From CAVVIO01 sp963748095 (GTDB taxonomy: Bacteria; Bacteroidota; Bacteroidia; Bacteroidales; UBA10428), in NCBI GenBank assembly GCA_963748095.1, contig CAVVIO010000021.1:1-9492 (forward strand): a DNA stretch of 9,492 nucleotides, in the 5' to 3' direction. The position numbers were made by a program, and so were the translations under genes. The notes below the pieces were generated by a model that saw only the letters and a list, made by a program, of their open reading frames with translations, did not search any database and was not told the origin of the DNA. This document shows positions 1 to 5,955 of this stretch, piece by piece (positions within the stretch are counted from its first letter, which is position 1; each line of letters begins with the position of its first letter).

Positions 1-1
1 C

Positions 2-325
2 CTGCTCGCACCGCCCGCCACCGTGTGGGCGCTGGCCCGCGCCCGGGCACGGCGATGGGGTCGCCTGCCGGTGAAGCTCGCCGGCCAGGTCGCGGCCGTG
101 CCCCTGCCCGTCGAGGAAGGACCGTGGTCGGAGGCGGCGCGGCTCCTCGCCGACGCGGCGGACGCCGGGGGTCCGGGCCGCGAGGAGCTGCTCGCCGTGG
201 TGCAGCTGCTCACCGGGGCCCACCGGCTCCCGGCGGCGCGGGCCAGGGAGGCTGCGGTGGTGGTCCGAGCGGCTCCCGTTCCGGGCGTGAACCAGCCGCG
301 CCCGGTTCCCTTCATTCATCACTAA
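2..325 (+). CDS. C-terminal part of an unidentified actinobacterial protein
   Basis: The frame is open from the window edge to a TAA at 323-325 and has no visible start, so the gene is cut by the edge. Codon third positions are almost all G or C (GCC, CTC, CTG, GCG, CGG) up to about base 275, as in Streptomyces-like actinobacteria and unlike everything to the right. The product is rich in Ala, Leu and Arg and probably helical, with stretches such as ARLLADAADA and EELLAVVQLLTGAHRLP. I do not recognise the family. The last 15 or so codons lose some of the GC bias, so the true end may be uncertain. An ABC-transporter permease fragment follows 10 bases later on the same strand. Confidence 0.5.
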   Translation: MLAPPATVWALARARARRWGRLPVKLAGQVAAVPLPVEEGPWSEAARLLADAADAGGPGREELLAVVQLLTGAHRLPAARAREAAVVVRAAPVPGVNQPRPVPFIHH

Positions 326-335
326 ACTGCCCCTC

Positions 336-475
336 GTGCTGGCGGGTAGCGAGATCCGACGGTCGAAGCTGCGCTTCGGTCTGCTCTCCGGGGCGGTCGG
401 GCTGCTCGGTGTTCCTCGTCATGTTCCAGCAGGCCCTGCTGGGCTCGTTGGTGCAGAGCTTCATCGGCGCCGTCG
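336..475 (+). pseudogene. N-terminal fragment of FtsX/MacB-type ABC transporter permease, frameshifted
   Basis: Translation from about 336 gives SEIRRSKLRFGLLSGAVGLL. After one extra base in the GG at 408-409, the next frame continues VFLVMFQQALLGSLVQSFIG. Read together, these match the start of actinobacterial FtsX-domain permeases: a short cytoplasmic (R/K)-rich start, then the first transmembrane helix. Such proteins work with an ATPase partner in lipid, peptide or drug export. The usual start (M-x-LALRE-like) is blurred; GTG at 336 is a possible start. The +1 frameshift could be a real mutation or a sequencing error near a contig end. The frame leaves permease-like sequence at about 475, where base composition changes abruptly, so only about 46 codons are present. 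Confidence 0.55.
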
Positions 476-485
476 TTTATGTTTA
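466..485. other. Probable chimeric junction, actinobacterial to Bacteroidota DNA
   Basis: Left of about 475 the sequence is GC-rich and codes for a Streptomyces-like permease start. Right of it the sequence is strongly AT-rich and stays so for 9 kb. The change happens within about 10 bases, inside a gene, with no terminal repeats visible. This fits a metagenomic misassembly or ligation chimera better than a transfer event. The right side begins with GTTTATGTTTATT, which resembles the expected inverted end of a cassette recombination site (see the partial cassette). Confidence 0.7.
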
Positions 486-935
486 TTCATCTAAAACTAT
501 TTTTAATTTTTTTGTTTACTATTGGTAATATTAGTCAACAGTTTAAATATTTAATAGGTCGTAAAGTTTCTCCTTCAACATTGTCCATAAAAACACTGTA
601 TAATTATCTCGATATTTAATCCAGTTAGATGCTGATTCTTTAAAATTTCAATTTTTTTAGACATTTGCTGTCATTAATTTTTAATATTTACTAAATTATA
701 CATATCATTAAGTATCGAATCACTGCGCTGAAAAGCAAGGTTCGCAAAATCCGTAATTTGCCTCTATTGTCGATATTGCTGAATCACAATTATATTATCT
801 TATATCAAATAGGAATTTGATTTCTATTCCATACTTCAACTTGTCCATATATTTATGTTATATATAAAATTAAATTAAATAATAATAAGATATTTTTTCT
901 CATGTTTCTGTTTCGTTTGTTAAAATGCCACATAA
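476..935 (-). mobile_element. Second integron-like cassette, 3' end lost at the junction
   Basis: On the minus strand the cassette begins with (G)TTATGTGGCATTTT just after the recombination site of the neighbouring cassette. The neighbour begins (G)TTGTAGTGCATTT, so both starts fit GTT-N6-GCATTT. By the logic of cassette circularisation, this cassette should end with an inverse of its start, GCCACATAAC. The last bases before the chimeric junction read AAACATAAAC on the minus strand, close to that expectation with one extra A. Its cargo is a broken ORF. The remainder of its recombination site is missing. Confidence 0.4.
490..903 (-). pseudogene. Broken ORF for a possible secreted protein (cassette cargo)
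   Basis: An ATG at 903-901 opens MRKNILLLFNLILYIT, then a TAA at 855-853. The same frame continues IYGQVEVWNRNQIPI, which together resembles a Bacteroidota signal peptide ending in YGQ. Protein-like stretches then continue on the minus strand in changing frames. Examples are YNCDSAISTIEANYGFCEPC, then ESASNWIKYRDNYTVF, then MDNVEGETLRPIKYLNC with a stop near 540. No single frame stays open. This is either a decayed gene or a gene read through a low-quality contig end with homopolymer indels. The frameshift in the permease fragment nearby favours sequencing error slightly. Family not recognised; the joined reading is inference. Confidence 0.35.
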
Positions 936-1062
936 CGGTTGCAATATGCGTAGGACGGGATTTCGAAGCTCGAACTTGTCAAACCGTTACAATTCTAAGT
1001 AAATATACAAAAGTTCAAATTACCCACATCTCCCGGCTTACGTATATTGCGTGTTGTAGTGC
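927..1062 (-). repeat. attC-like recombination site at the end of the cassette
   Basis: Outer cores on the minus strand are GCACTACAAC (1062-1053) and GTTATGTGGC (936-927), giving the AAC...GTT polarity of attC sites. Inside, bases 941-961 and 1030-1050 form an imperfect inverted repeat: GCAATAT, CGTA and CGGGA arms pair, with isolated mismatches, around a ~68-base loop. A second, mutually exclusive stem is possible: TAACGGTT at 933-940 against AACCGTTA at 982-989 is an exact 8-bp inverse. Classic integron attC sites are folded single strands whose mismatches and extrahelical bases steer the integrase. The spacers between the cores and the main stem differ in length (2 and 4 bases). Confidence 0.6.
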
Positions 1063-1066
1063 GTTT

Positions 1067-1555
1067 TTATTCATTTTTCAATCCAAATGATTCTTCAAAT
1101 TTATTTTTAATATTATTTTTAAGCAAATCTCCAATTATATAACATGCTATTCCAACAAAGAGGAATAAAAAACTAAAAATCAAGTTGATATTATCTACCT
1201 CTACAAAAAATGAAGAAATCAACATATACAATCCAATCATTGGAAATAGTATTGTAAAAATTGAAAAGGTAGCATTAGGTCGAAATTTTACTCTTAAAAT
1301 CAATTTATTTGAATCTGTTAGAAATTTACCTTTTATTAAGGCAGGACCTATTTCCAATTTGTTGGAATAAGAATCAGCTGAGAACAACCGTTTAGATAAA
1401 AAAAAGTTTCTGCCATTTTTTAATTGACCAGCGAAACTAAAACTTTGAGGTTTTGATTCTTGTTGTACAACTTTTTCAAATCTAATTATGAATTCATCTC
1501 GACTTAAATTCCACTGATATTCTTTTTCTTCGATGTTTAAAATTTTTTTAATCAT
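1067..1555 (-). CDS. Two-helix membrane protein of unknown function (cassette gene 2)
   Basis: The product is 162 aa. The first ~92 residues look beta-rich and soluble. They have a pattern like FAGQLKNGRNFFLSKR...PALIKGKF...KLILRVKFRPN, which recalls bacterial PH-like or SHOCT-type membrane-anchored domains in Bacteroidota without a secure match. Two transmembrane helices follow at about 96-117 and 123-144, separated by a short acidic turn (EVDN), then a charged tail. The start ATG overlaps the end of the upstream ORF by 8 bases, so the pair is translationally coupled. The gene stops only 5 bases before the attC-like site, as in tightly packed cassettes. No function assigned; a membrane-bound partner or effector for the small upstream protein is possible. 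Confidence 0.65.
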   Translation of the reverse strand: MIKKILNIEEKEYQWNLSRDEFIIRFEKVVQQESKPQSFSFAGQLKNGRNFFLSKRLFSADSYSNKLEIGPALIKGKFLTDSNKLILRVKFRPNATFSIFTILFPMIGLYMLISSFFVEVDNINLIFSFLFLFVGIACYIIGDLLKNNIKNKFEESFGLKNE

Positions 1556-1817
1556 TTTTATTTAACTCAAGGTATTTTCTAAGCTCAATTATTGCTTCGT
1601 TATCAAAATACTCATGTAATGTATTTTCTAATCTTGCCTTATAATCAGTCGAGCATAAACTATTTTTAATCACCTGTAAATCTTGCGATACACTATCTAT
1701 CAAAGACCATTCATTATTTTGAAATAATTTTTTCTCCTTTTTTCGACCAAATCTTGATAATAAATCAACATCGCCTTTGTACTTTTTATAAATCTGTATT
1801 TTTCGCTTTGTAATCAT
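1548..1817 (-). CDS. Small soluble hypothetical protein (cassette gene 1)
   Basis: An 89-aa charged, helical protein starting MITKRKIQIYKKYKGDVDLL, with the motif NNEWSLIDSVSQDLQVIKN in the middle. It resembles short hypothetical proteins that I have seen repeatedly in Bacteroidota, but I know no function for them. The frame is open upstream to an ATG at 1871. Those 18 extra codons lie across the recombination point at 1846/1847, so the ATG at 1817 inside the cassette is chosen. It starts 30 bases into the cassette, with no strong Shine-Dalgarno sequence, which is usual for this phylum. Its stop overlaps the ATG of the membrane-protein gene. Expression may depend on read-through from the recombinase gene, since no promoter is obvious in the cassette. 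Confidence 0.65.
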   Translation of the reverse strand: MITKRKIQIYKKYKGDVDLLSRFGRKKEKKLFQNNEWSLIDSVSQDLQVIKNSLCSTDYKARLENTLHEYFDNEAIIELRKYLELNKND

Positions 1818-1831
1818 ACTGTATCGGTTCT

Positions 1832-1870
1832 GCAAATGCACTACAACATTTGTATATACGAACCTCTCCA
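1832..1870 (-). other. attI-like insertion site next to the recombinase gene
   Basis: Cassette 1 begins at the G1847/T1846 step, about 42 bases after the recombinase stop codon. Around it lies CAAATG (1833-1838), an 8-base spacer, and CATTTG (1847-1852): two inverted 6-bp arms with the spacer length typical of tyrosine-recombinase core sites. The left side on the minus strand reads GGTTCGTATATACAAATGTT. This resembles the half-sites of the attC-like element (such as CTACGCATATTGC before CCGTT, and GGCTTACGTATATTGC in inverse). The position fits the primary insertion site of the array. Part of the right arm belongs to the cassette, so the symmetry may be fortuitous. Confidence 0.45.
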
Positions 1871-1888
1871 TAAAACATTCGTTTATTT

Positions 1889-3040
1889 TTACTTTGTCGG
1901 TGAGGTAGATGCATTCCCTGAAAGCTTATACTCTTGTGGACTAAAGTTAATAGCATCCATTAAATTATCCAAAGGATTTTCTATTTTTTTATTGTTCAAC
2001 CCTACCACATGGGTATAAACCTCCGTCGTCTTACTGCTTTCGTGCCCCAACAAAATCTGGATGATTCTTAAATTAACGCCGTCTTCCAATAAATGGGTTG
2101 CAAAAGAGTGCCGTAGCGTATGAGGCGTTGACCATGGATTAACACCTGAATCCTGCTGGGCTTTCCTGAATATGTTTTGTACACTTTTGGCACTGTATTT
2201 ACCGCCGGTTTGCCCTTCAAACAACCAGTATGATGGCTTAAATTCTTTGTAATATATCCTCAAAAGTTGTAACAAATACTTTGATAACAATGTATGCCTG
2301 TCTTTTTTTCCCTTTGCCCCTTTTAGAAATATATAACCTTCATTTGAGTGAATATCTTTGATGCGTAAATTTAGTAATTCGCCCATTCTTAACCCTCCTG
2401 AATAAATGGTATTTAAAATTGCCCTGTGCTTTAAATTGCCAGGTGAATTAATCAGTTTAATTACTTCTTCTTTGCTTAAAGTATTAGGTAGCTGATGAGC
2501 CCTTTTGGGCCGCTGGATATCATAATATTCGCGGGGCATATTCAATACTTGTTCGTAATAAAATTTAATGGCGTTAATGGCGCTGTTTTGCCTGCTCTCA
2601 CTAATTTTATATTTTGTAATCAGGTAATAAATATAGCTTTCAATCTGATCTTTGGTCACGTTTTTTAAATCATGGTTCTCGAAATATTTTAAAAAGCCAG
2701 ACAGCTCCGAACTATAACTTTTAAGTGTGTTTGGGCTATATCCTTTTAATATCAATTTCTGCCCGGCCTGGCTTAAAGCAAGTAATGATGCCTCTTTAAG
2801 TGTAAATTTAGGCTGCTTAATAATTTGTTGCTCTTCTTCAATTTCATATTTGCCAGCATACATTTTTTTTAGCAACTCCAGGTTATTACCAGTATTTAAA
2901 ACACTCCACAACTTTTGGCCAGCATGATAAAACCTGGTTTGCATTTTTTTTATCAGGTCCCTTTCATTTTTCATTTCGTAGGGGATAAAGAGTTTTATTC
3001 TTTTTGAACCTGTCCTGGGTTGATAGATAACAATTTTCAT
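1889..3040 (-). CDS. XerC/D-like tyrosine recombinase, candidate cassette integrase
   Basis: Site-specific DNA strand-exchange enzyme, 383 aa from ATG at 3040. The ORF extends to 3079, but MKIVIYQPRTGSKRIKLFIP matches how homologues start. Residues 1-65 form an extra N-terminal domain. About 78-165 is the SAM-like core-binding domain (SPNTLKSYSSELSGF). About 185-357 is the catalytic domain. Catalytic residues are all present: R218 in GGLRMGEL, K243 in GAKGKK, H307 and R310 in HTLRHSF, H333 in LGHES, and nucleophile Y342 in EVYTHV. R218 to H307 spans 89 residues, near XerD (about 96) and far shorter than IntI1 (about 131), so the IntI-specific insertion is absent. The 3' end abuts an array of attC-bounded cassettes in the same orientation. 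I infer that it mobilises them; a Xer-like or transposon integrase beside unrelated repeats remains possible. Confidence 0.85.
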   Translation of the reverse strand: MKIVIYQPRTGSKRIKLFIPYEMKNERDLIKKMQTRFYHAGQKLWSVLNTGNNLELLKKMYAGKYEIEEEQQIIKQPKFTLKEASLLALSQAGQKLILKGYSPNTLKSYSSELSGFLKYFENHDLKNVTKDQIESYIYYLITKYKISESRQNSAINAIKFYYEQVLNMPREYYDIQRPKRAHQLPNTLSKEEVIKLINSPGNLKHRAILNTIYSGGLRMGELLNLRIKDIHSNEGYIFLKGAKGKKDRHTLLSKYLLQLLRIYYKEFKPSYWLFEGQTGGKYSAKSVQNIFRKAQQDSGVNPWSTPHTLRHSFATHLLEDGVNLRIIQILLGHESSKTTEVYTHVVGLNNKKIENPLDNLMDAINFSPQEYKLSGNASTSPTK

Positions 3041-3158
3041 GGCAATTTTTTCATAAAAATAGTTCAAAAAAAATCTCAACTTTGAACAATTGAAAAATAA
3101 CCGTATATTAACAGTTAAAAACGACTAATTGTAAAAAACAGATAAGCAATACTTTACA

Positions 3159-3524
3159 ATGGTAAAATGTAAGATTTGTAACAACCCTGTCGTTGGCCGG
3201 AATGACAAACTATTTTGCTCGGTAAAATGCAAAAACTATTATCATACCAACCTGCGAAAGGTGAACCAGGCAGCTGTGCTTGAAATAGATACCATCCTCC
3301 ATCGAAACCGAAGTATTTTGCTCGAATTAATGGGCAAGTACAAAACCCAATTAAAATGCCCAAGAATGGCGCTCGATAAAAAAAAGTTCAATTATAAATA
3401 CCACACACACAGTAATGTTAATTCTGCAGGAAAAACCTATTTTTTTGTTTACGATTTTGCATGGATGGCTTTTTCCGATGATGAAGTTTTAATTGTTCGC
3501 CGAAGAAACGATACCAAAAGATGA
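3159..3524 (+). CDS. Small zinc-ribbon hypothetical protein
   Basis: A 121-aa protein with an N-terminal CxxC...CxxxC zinc-binding knuckle: C4, C7, C20 and C24 in MVKCKICNNPVVGRNDKLFC and following. A basic helical middle follows (LRKVNQ...HRNRSILLEL), then a conserved-looking C-terminal part with FNYKYHTHSNVN and YDFAWMAFSDDEVLIVRR. I recognise this as a common Bacteroidota family of unknown function. The zinc finger plus KFCS-type motif suggests a nucleic-acid or protein-binding role, which is inference. It is divergent from the recombinase, with 118 bases between the two starts, so both promoters must share that AT-rich spacer. I could not place a clear promoter there. Whether the gene belongs to the recombinase system is open. 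Confidence 0.75.
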   Translation: MVKCKICNNPVVGRNDKLFCSVKCKNYYHTNLRKVNQAAVLEIDTILHRNRSILLELMGKYKTQLKCPRMALDKKKFNYKYHTHSNVNSAGKTYFFVYDFAWMAFSDDEVLIVRRRNDTKR

Positions 3525-3607
3525 ACTTACATTTCTATACTTCCCTCTCCTATATTGTTTGGTGGTAGTAGTATTATTATTATTCTCGAATAACTAAGAA
3601 ATCTTTA

Positions 3608-3811
3608 TCAATAGGTTATATCCGTAATCTTATCATGATCAATATCTAAATTAAAACTGTCCTTTGTTGGTTCATAAGGATCAGATGATGGTAATAATTT
3701 AAAATCAATGTTATTTATTATATCGACGTTATCATATTTTGAGTTATCCTCAGATTTTTCACATTTAATACAAAACATTCCTAACAAAAATATTACTAAT
3801 AATTTTTTCAT
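3608..3811 (-). CDS. Very small putative lipoprotein
   Basis: A 67-aa ORF starting MKKLLVIFLLGMFCIKCEKS: basic start, hydrophobic segment, then two cysteines (C14 and C17) followed by Glu/Lys/Asp residues. This is how Bacteroidota lipoproteins begin, although neither cysteine has a textbook L-A/S-G/A-C lipobox. The rest is acidic and ends FNLDIDHDKITDITY. That tail contains DxDxDxxxD spacing like a calcium-binding loop, and it sits at the very C-terminus before two in-frame stop codons. The protein may be a truncated remnant of a longer family whose members carry such a D-rich loop mid-protein. There is no neighbour within 80 bases on the same strand. Confidence 0.45.
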   Translation of the reverse strand: MKKLLVIFLLGMFCIKCEKSEDNSKYDNVDIINNIDFKLLPSSDPYEPTKDSFNLDIDHDKITDITY

Positions 3812-4029
3812 CGGGAAATAAAATTAAATGATAATTCGGTAAAAAGTAAATTTTGGAGAGATGATATGATGACGGATAATAAAGTGACAAAGTGGAATTT
3901 GCGAAAGAAGGCCCCTGTTGGTTTGTTGGTTATTCCTCAATGATTTTGATTAATACCAATATCTGCTACAGAAAAAAATTCAAAATCCCGACATTTTTCA
4001 CTGAAAAGCCCTGATATAAATTAAAACAA

Positions 4030-4521
4030 GCCTGCGCTGATTTGCTCAGCTCATTTCAAACCTGAAATAAGGGCTTTGAATGGCTACATGAACGTTTTTC
4101 CGGTTGGAATATGCCTGAGCAGTTTTGCTCAGCTCACTTCAATCTGAAATAAGGTGTTTCACGTCAACATGAACGTATTTTCAATCCGAAATAGCCTGAG
4201 CAATTTTGCTAAGCCTTCCTAAAGCCTGAAAAAGGTTTGTGTACGTCTTTTTGAACCCTTTTTTTGTCTGAATCGGCCTGAGCAATTTCGCTCTGCTCTC
4301 GCGAACCCGAAGAGAGGCTTTACATGTTTACACGGTCTTTCTCCAACACGAAACAAAGCCGCGCGAATCTGCGCGGCCTTGGGGAAACCGGTCGAAATCT
4401 TATACAGCCCCGAACTTTTAGTTGTTTAATTGTAATCCCGCCAATACGGTTTACCCGTATGTGGGGAAAAGTGAAACGGACCGGTTTCACATGTTACCTG
4501 GTAACATTTTATTGAAAATAC
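4030..4521. repeat. Six tandem ~82-bp units, each headed by a hairpin
   Basis: Unit starts are at 4030, 4113, 4194, 4276, 4358 and 4440 (spacings 83, 81, 82, 82, 82), each beginning GCC. Units 2 to 4 begin GCCTGAGCA, and units 1 to 4 continue with a C(C/T)GAA(A/G) stretch. Each head can fold. Unit 2 gives CTGAGCA-gttt-TGCTCAG. Unit 5 gives GCCGCGC-gaatct-GCGCGGC. Unit 6 gives ATACGG-tttac-CCGTAT. Units 1, 3 and 4 have weaker stems. Arm sequences differ between units while pairing is kept, which suggests selection on structure. The tails share GG-TTTCAC and ACATG-like words. The period is not a multiple of three, so the array is not coding. It ends 3 bases before the stop codon of the DUF6261-like gene. 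Confidence 0.7.
4467..4507 (-). terminator. Double hairpin terminator of the DUF6261-like gene
   Basis: Two adjacent inverted repeats lie just downstream of the minus-strand gene. The first is ATGTTAC-ctg-GTAACAT (4491-4507). The second is GTGAAAC-6-GTTTCAC (4471-4490), followed on the minus strand by TTTT at 4470-4467. The second fits a short intrinsic terminator. Both lie inside unit 6 of the tandem array. Confidence 0.45.
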
Positions 4522-4524
4522 ATA

Positions 4525-5184
4525 TCAGCGGACTGAATCAATGAGTTCCTCCAGCTTGGCATAAGCATTTATAAGACTTTCGCTTTGCGATATGCGGATA
4601 TGAGCAAAAAGCATGGCGTACAATGCTTCCAGGGCATCAATAAGTGCCGGTGCCCGTTCGCTGGCCGATGCTTCTTCCATATCACGCACGCTGTCGGTTA
4701 AATATTCCTGCGAAGCTGCTTTGAACGCGTTGTTTGCTTCTTTCAGTAAAGGGATCCAGCGTAAAACTCCGGAGGACTGCAGGGGTGCAAGTTCCAGCTC
4801 TTCCACGTTGGTCACCAGGTTATCGATAACCGCCGTTTCTTCGTGCTGTGGGAGCCGGCTAACGCTTGCCCCGTACTTAGTTACAAGATGTAACAGATTG
4901 GTAAGGGCTTTTTTTTCGGTTTCGTCCTCGTACGGAAACAACTGCTCGGCTTTCACATCGTGCATAAAACCCGACAAAAGCCTGTCGCGTATTAGGTCAA
5001 ATTCTTTCTTTTGAGCCGCGGAGGCTTTATCTTTTATCATTCCTTCCTTGAAGGAAGTGAGTGTAATTTCCACCTGGTTTACTGCCAGTTCAACTTCAGG
5101 AATCGATTTGCAGATCTCAACGCTGCTATCGCCCACGGTTTGCAGTTGGGCCATTTTCATTTTAGGGATTTTAATAATATCCAT
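4525..5184 (-). CDS. DUF6261-like protein of unknown function
   Basis: A 219-aa, almost entirely helical, acidic protein with no signal peptide or membrane helix. Landmarks: an N-terminal IPKMKMAQLQTVGD, a KASAAQKKEFDLIRDRLLSG stretch (~53-72), the LHLVTKYGASVSRLPQHEET region (~98-117), and WIPLLKEANNAFKAASQEYL (~143-162). This order (D..RD..L.G, then YG...L....ET, then a C-terminal helical bundle) is what I know from DUF6261 proteins of Bacteroidota. Their function is unknown. The length is close to family members I recall (about 220-250 aa). ATG at 5184 is used; ATGs 8 and 10 codons later are alternatives. The gene is alone, with 770 bases of empty sequence upstream and the hairpin array directly downstream. 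Confidence 0.65.
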   Translation of the reverse strand: MDIIKIPKMKMAQLQTVGDSSVEICKSIPEVELAVNQVEITLTSFKEGMIKDKASAAQKKEFDLIRDRLLSGFMHDVKAEQLFPYEDETEKKALTNLLHLVTKYGASVSRLPQHEETAVIDNLVTNVEELELAPLQSSGVLRWIPLLKEANNAFKAASQEYLTDSVRDMEEASASERAPALIDALEALYAMLFAHIRISQSESLINAYAKLEELIDSVR

Positions 5185-5955
5185 GATAAATAATTTTTAA
5201 TTAACATTATGTCGAGTTGGTATAAGCCTGATTGAATACATGTTGGTTTATTGTTCCTTTTTTGCTTTAATTCGGTTTTTTGGGAAAAAGTAACCCCCCG
5301 TTTGGTAATTTATAGGGATTCTAAATAATAATTACACCTGTAACGCACAACCGGTGCGAAAAACGGAAGGTTTATACCTCTACATAACCCCATTATATTG
5401 AACTGCTATTTTTTAATATTTTTGGGAAAGGCTGCGTTTGAAAGTCAGATCGCAGTTGTTGAAATCGTTAACCAGGGGATGGTTAGCGGGTAGTTAACAT
5501 CATTACCGGATTTGTATAAAAAGGATGTGGATTGCAAACCCACAGATGCGGGGTGTAATCATCCAGTAATTTGTTCGTCAGGATTTTAAATTCCATCTAT
5601 TTTAATCATTTACACAAAGATAATCTTTATAATTCCTGTTTTATAATAAGTGTATTATTGGAAACATGGCTATCGCGGCATTCCCCACATTCCCATAAAC
5701 CCAACCTGCTTGCTGCCAGGTTGGGTTTATCCCTATTATTCTGATCCTTCATTTATGCAGTGTTTATTGTTACCTTATGTTTGACCGCATGAATTAGTTA
5801 GCGAAATAGCCAATGCTATTCACAATAATATGAGAATAGTGTTTTTATTTTTTTGCTTTAAATGGTTACAGACCTATTACAGTTATTATAAGGTATATTA
5901 ACAATAGAAAACACCAGTTGTAAGGAATTACAGGCTTCGTGATAATTAAAAATAA
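5185..5955. other. Gene-free spacer with one strong hairpin
   Basis: No ORF with protein-like character is visible on either strand, and I see no tRNA. The clearest element is a 12-bp perfect stem, AAACCCAACCTG (5697-5708) with CAGGTTGGGTTT (5717-5728) around an 8-base loop. It looks like a terminator stem but lacks a strong T-run on either side. A small CGCAC-aaccg-GTGCG hairpin lies near 5346. Confidence 0.5.

Larger units (their letters stand above)
936..1846 (-). mobile_element. Complete integron-like gene cassette carrying two genes
   Basis: On the minus strand the segment starts after G1847 with TTGTAGTGC. It carries two overlapping ORFs (1817-1548 and 1555-1067) and then a terminal foldable site that opens with GCACTACAAC at 1062-1053. 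The site closes at G936, before TTATGTGGC. The 10-base start (1847-1838) and the opening of the terminal site are exact inverses. This is the relation expected when the 5' end of a cassette and the right core of its own attC come from the same circular form. The segment is 911 bp, lies immediately downstream of a tyrosine recombinase gene and has almost no spare sequence. Sequence relations are seen; mobility is inferred. Confidence 0.6.

Noticed and set aside
25..528. Long plus-strand ORF over the GC-rich edge
   Set aside because: It is a shadow frame of GC-rich DNA rich in Arg/Gly/Pro; only its end (from about 409) coincides with the true permease frame after the frameshift.
902..1090. Plus-strand 62-aa ORF
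   Set aside because: It runs through the attC-like site and its stems; coding and folded-site signals conflict and the product has no protein-like pattern.
1889..3040. Classic IntI integrase
   Set aside because: The distance between the catalytic Arg and the HxxR motif is too short to hold the IntI-specific insertion.
4324..4515. Plus-strand 63-aa ORF
   Set aside because: It lies inside the tandem hairpin array, whose period is not a multiple of three.
4030..4521. CRISPR array
   Set aside because: The whole unit is related from copy to copy, with no constant short repeat alternating with unique spacers, and the hairpin arms themselves vary.
5697..5728. Intrinsic terminator
   Set aside because: The 12-bp stem is strong, but there is no T-run on either strand and no gene ending nearby, so it is recorded only as a hairpin in the spacer.
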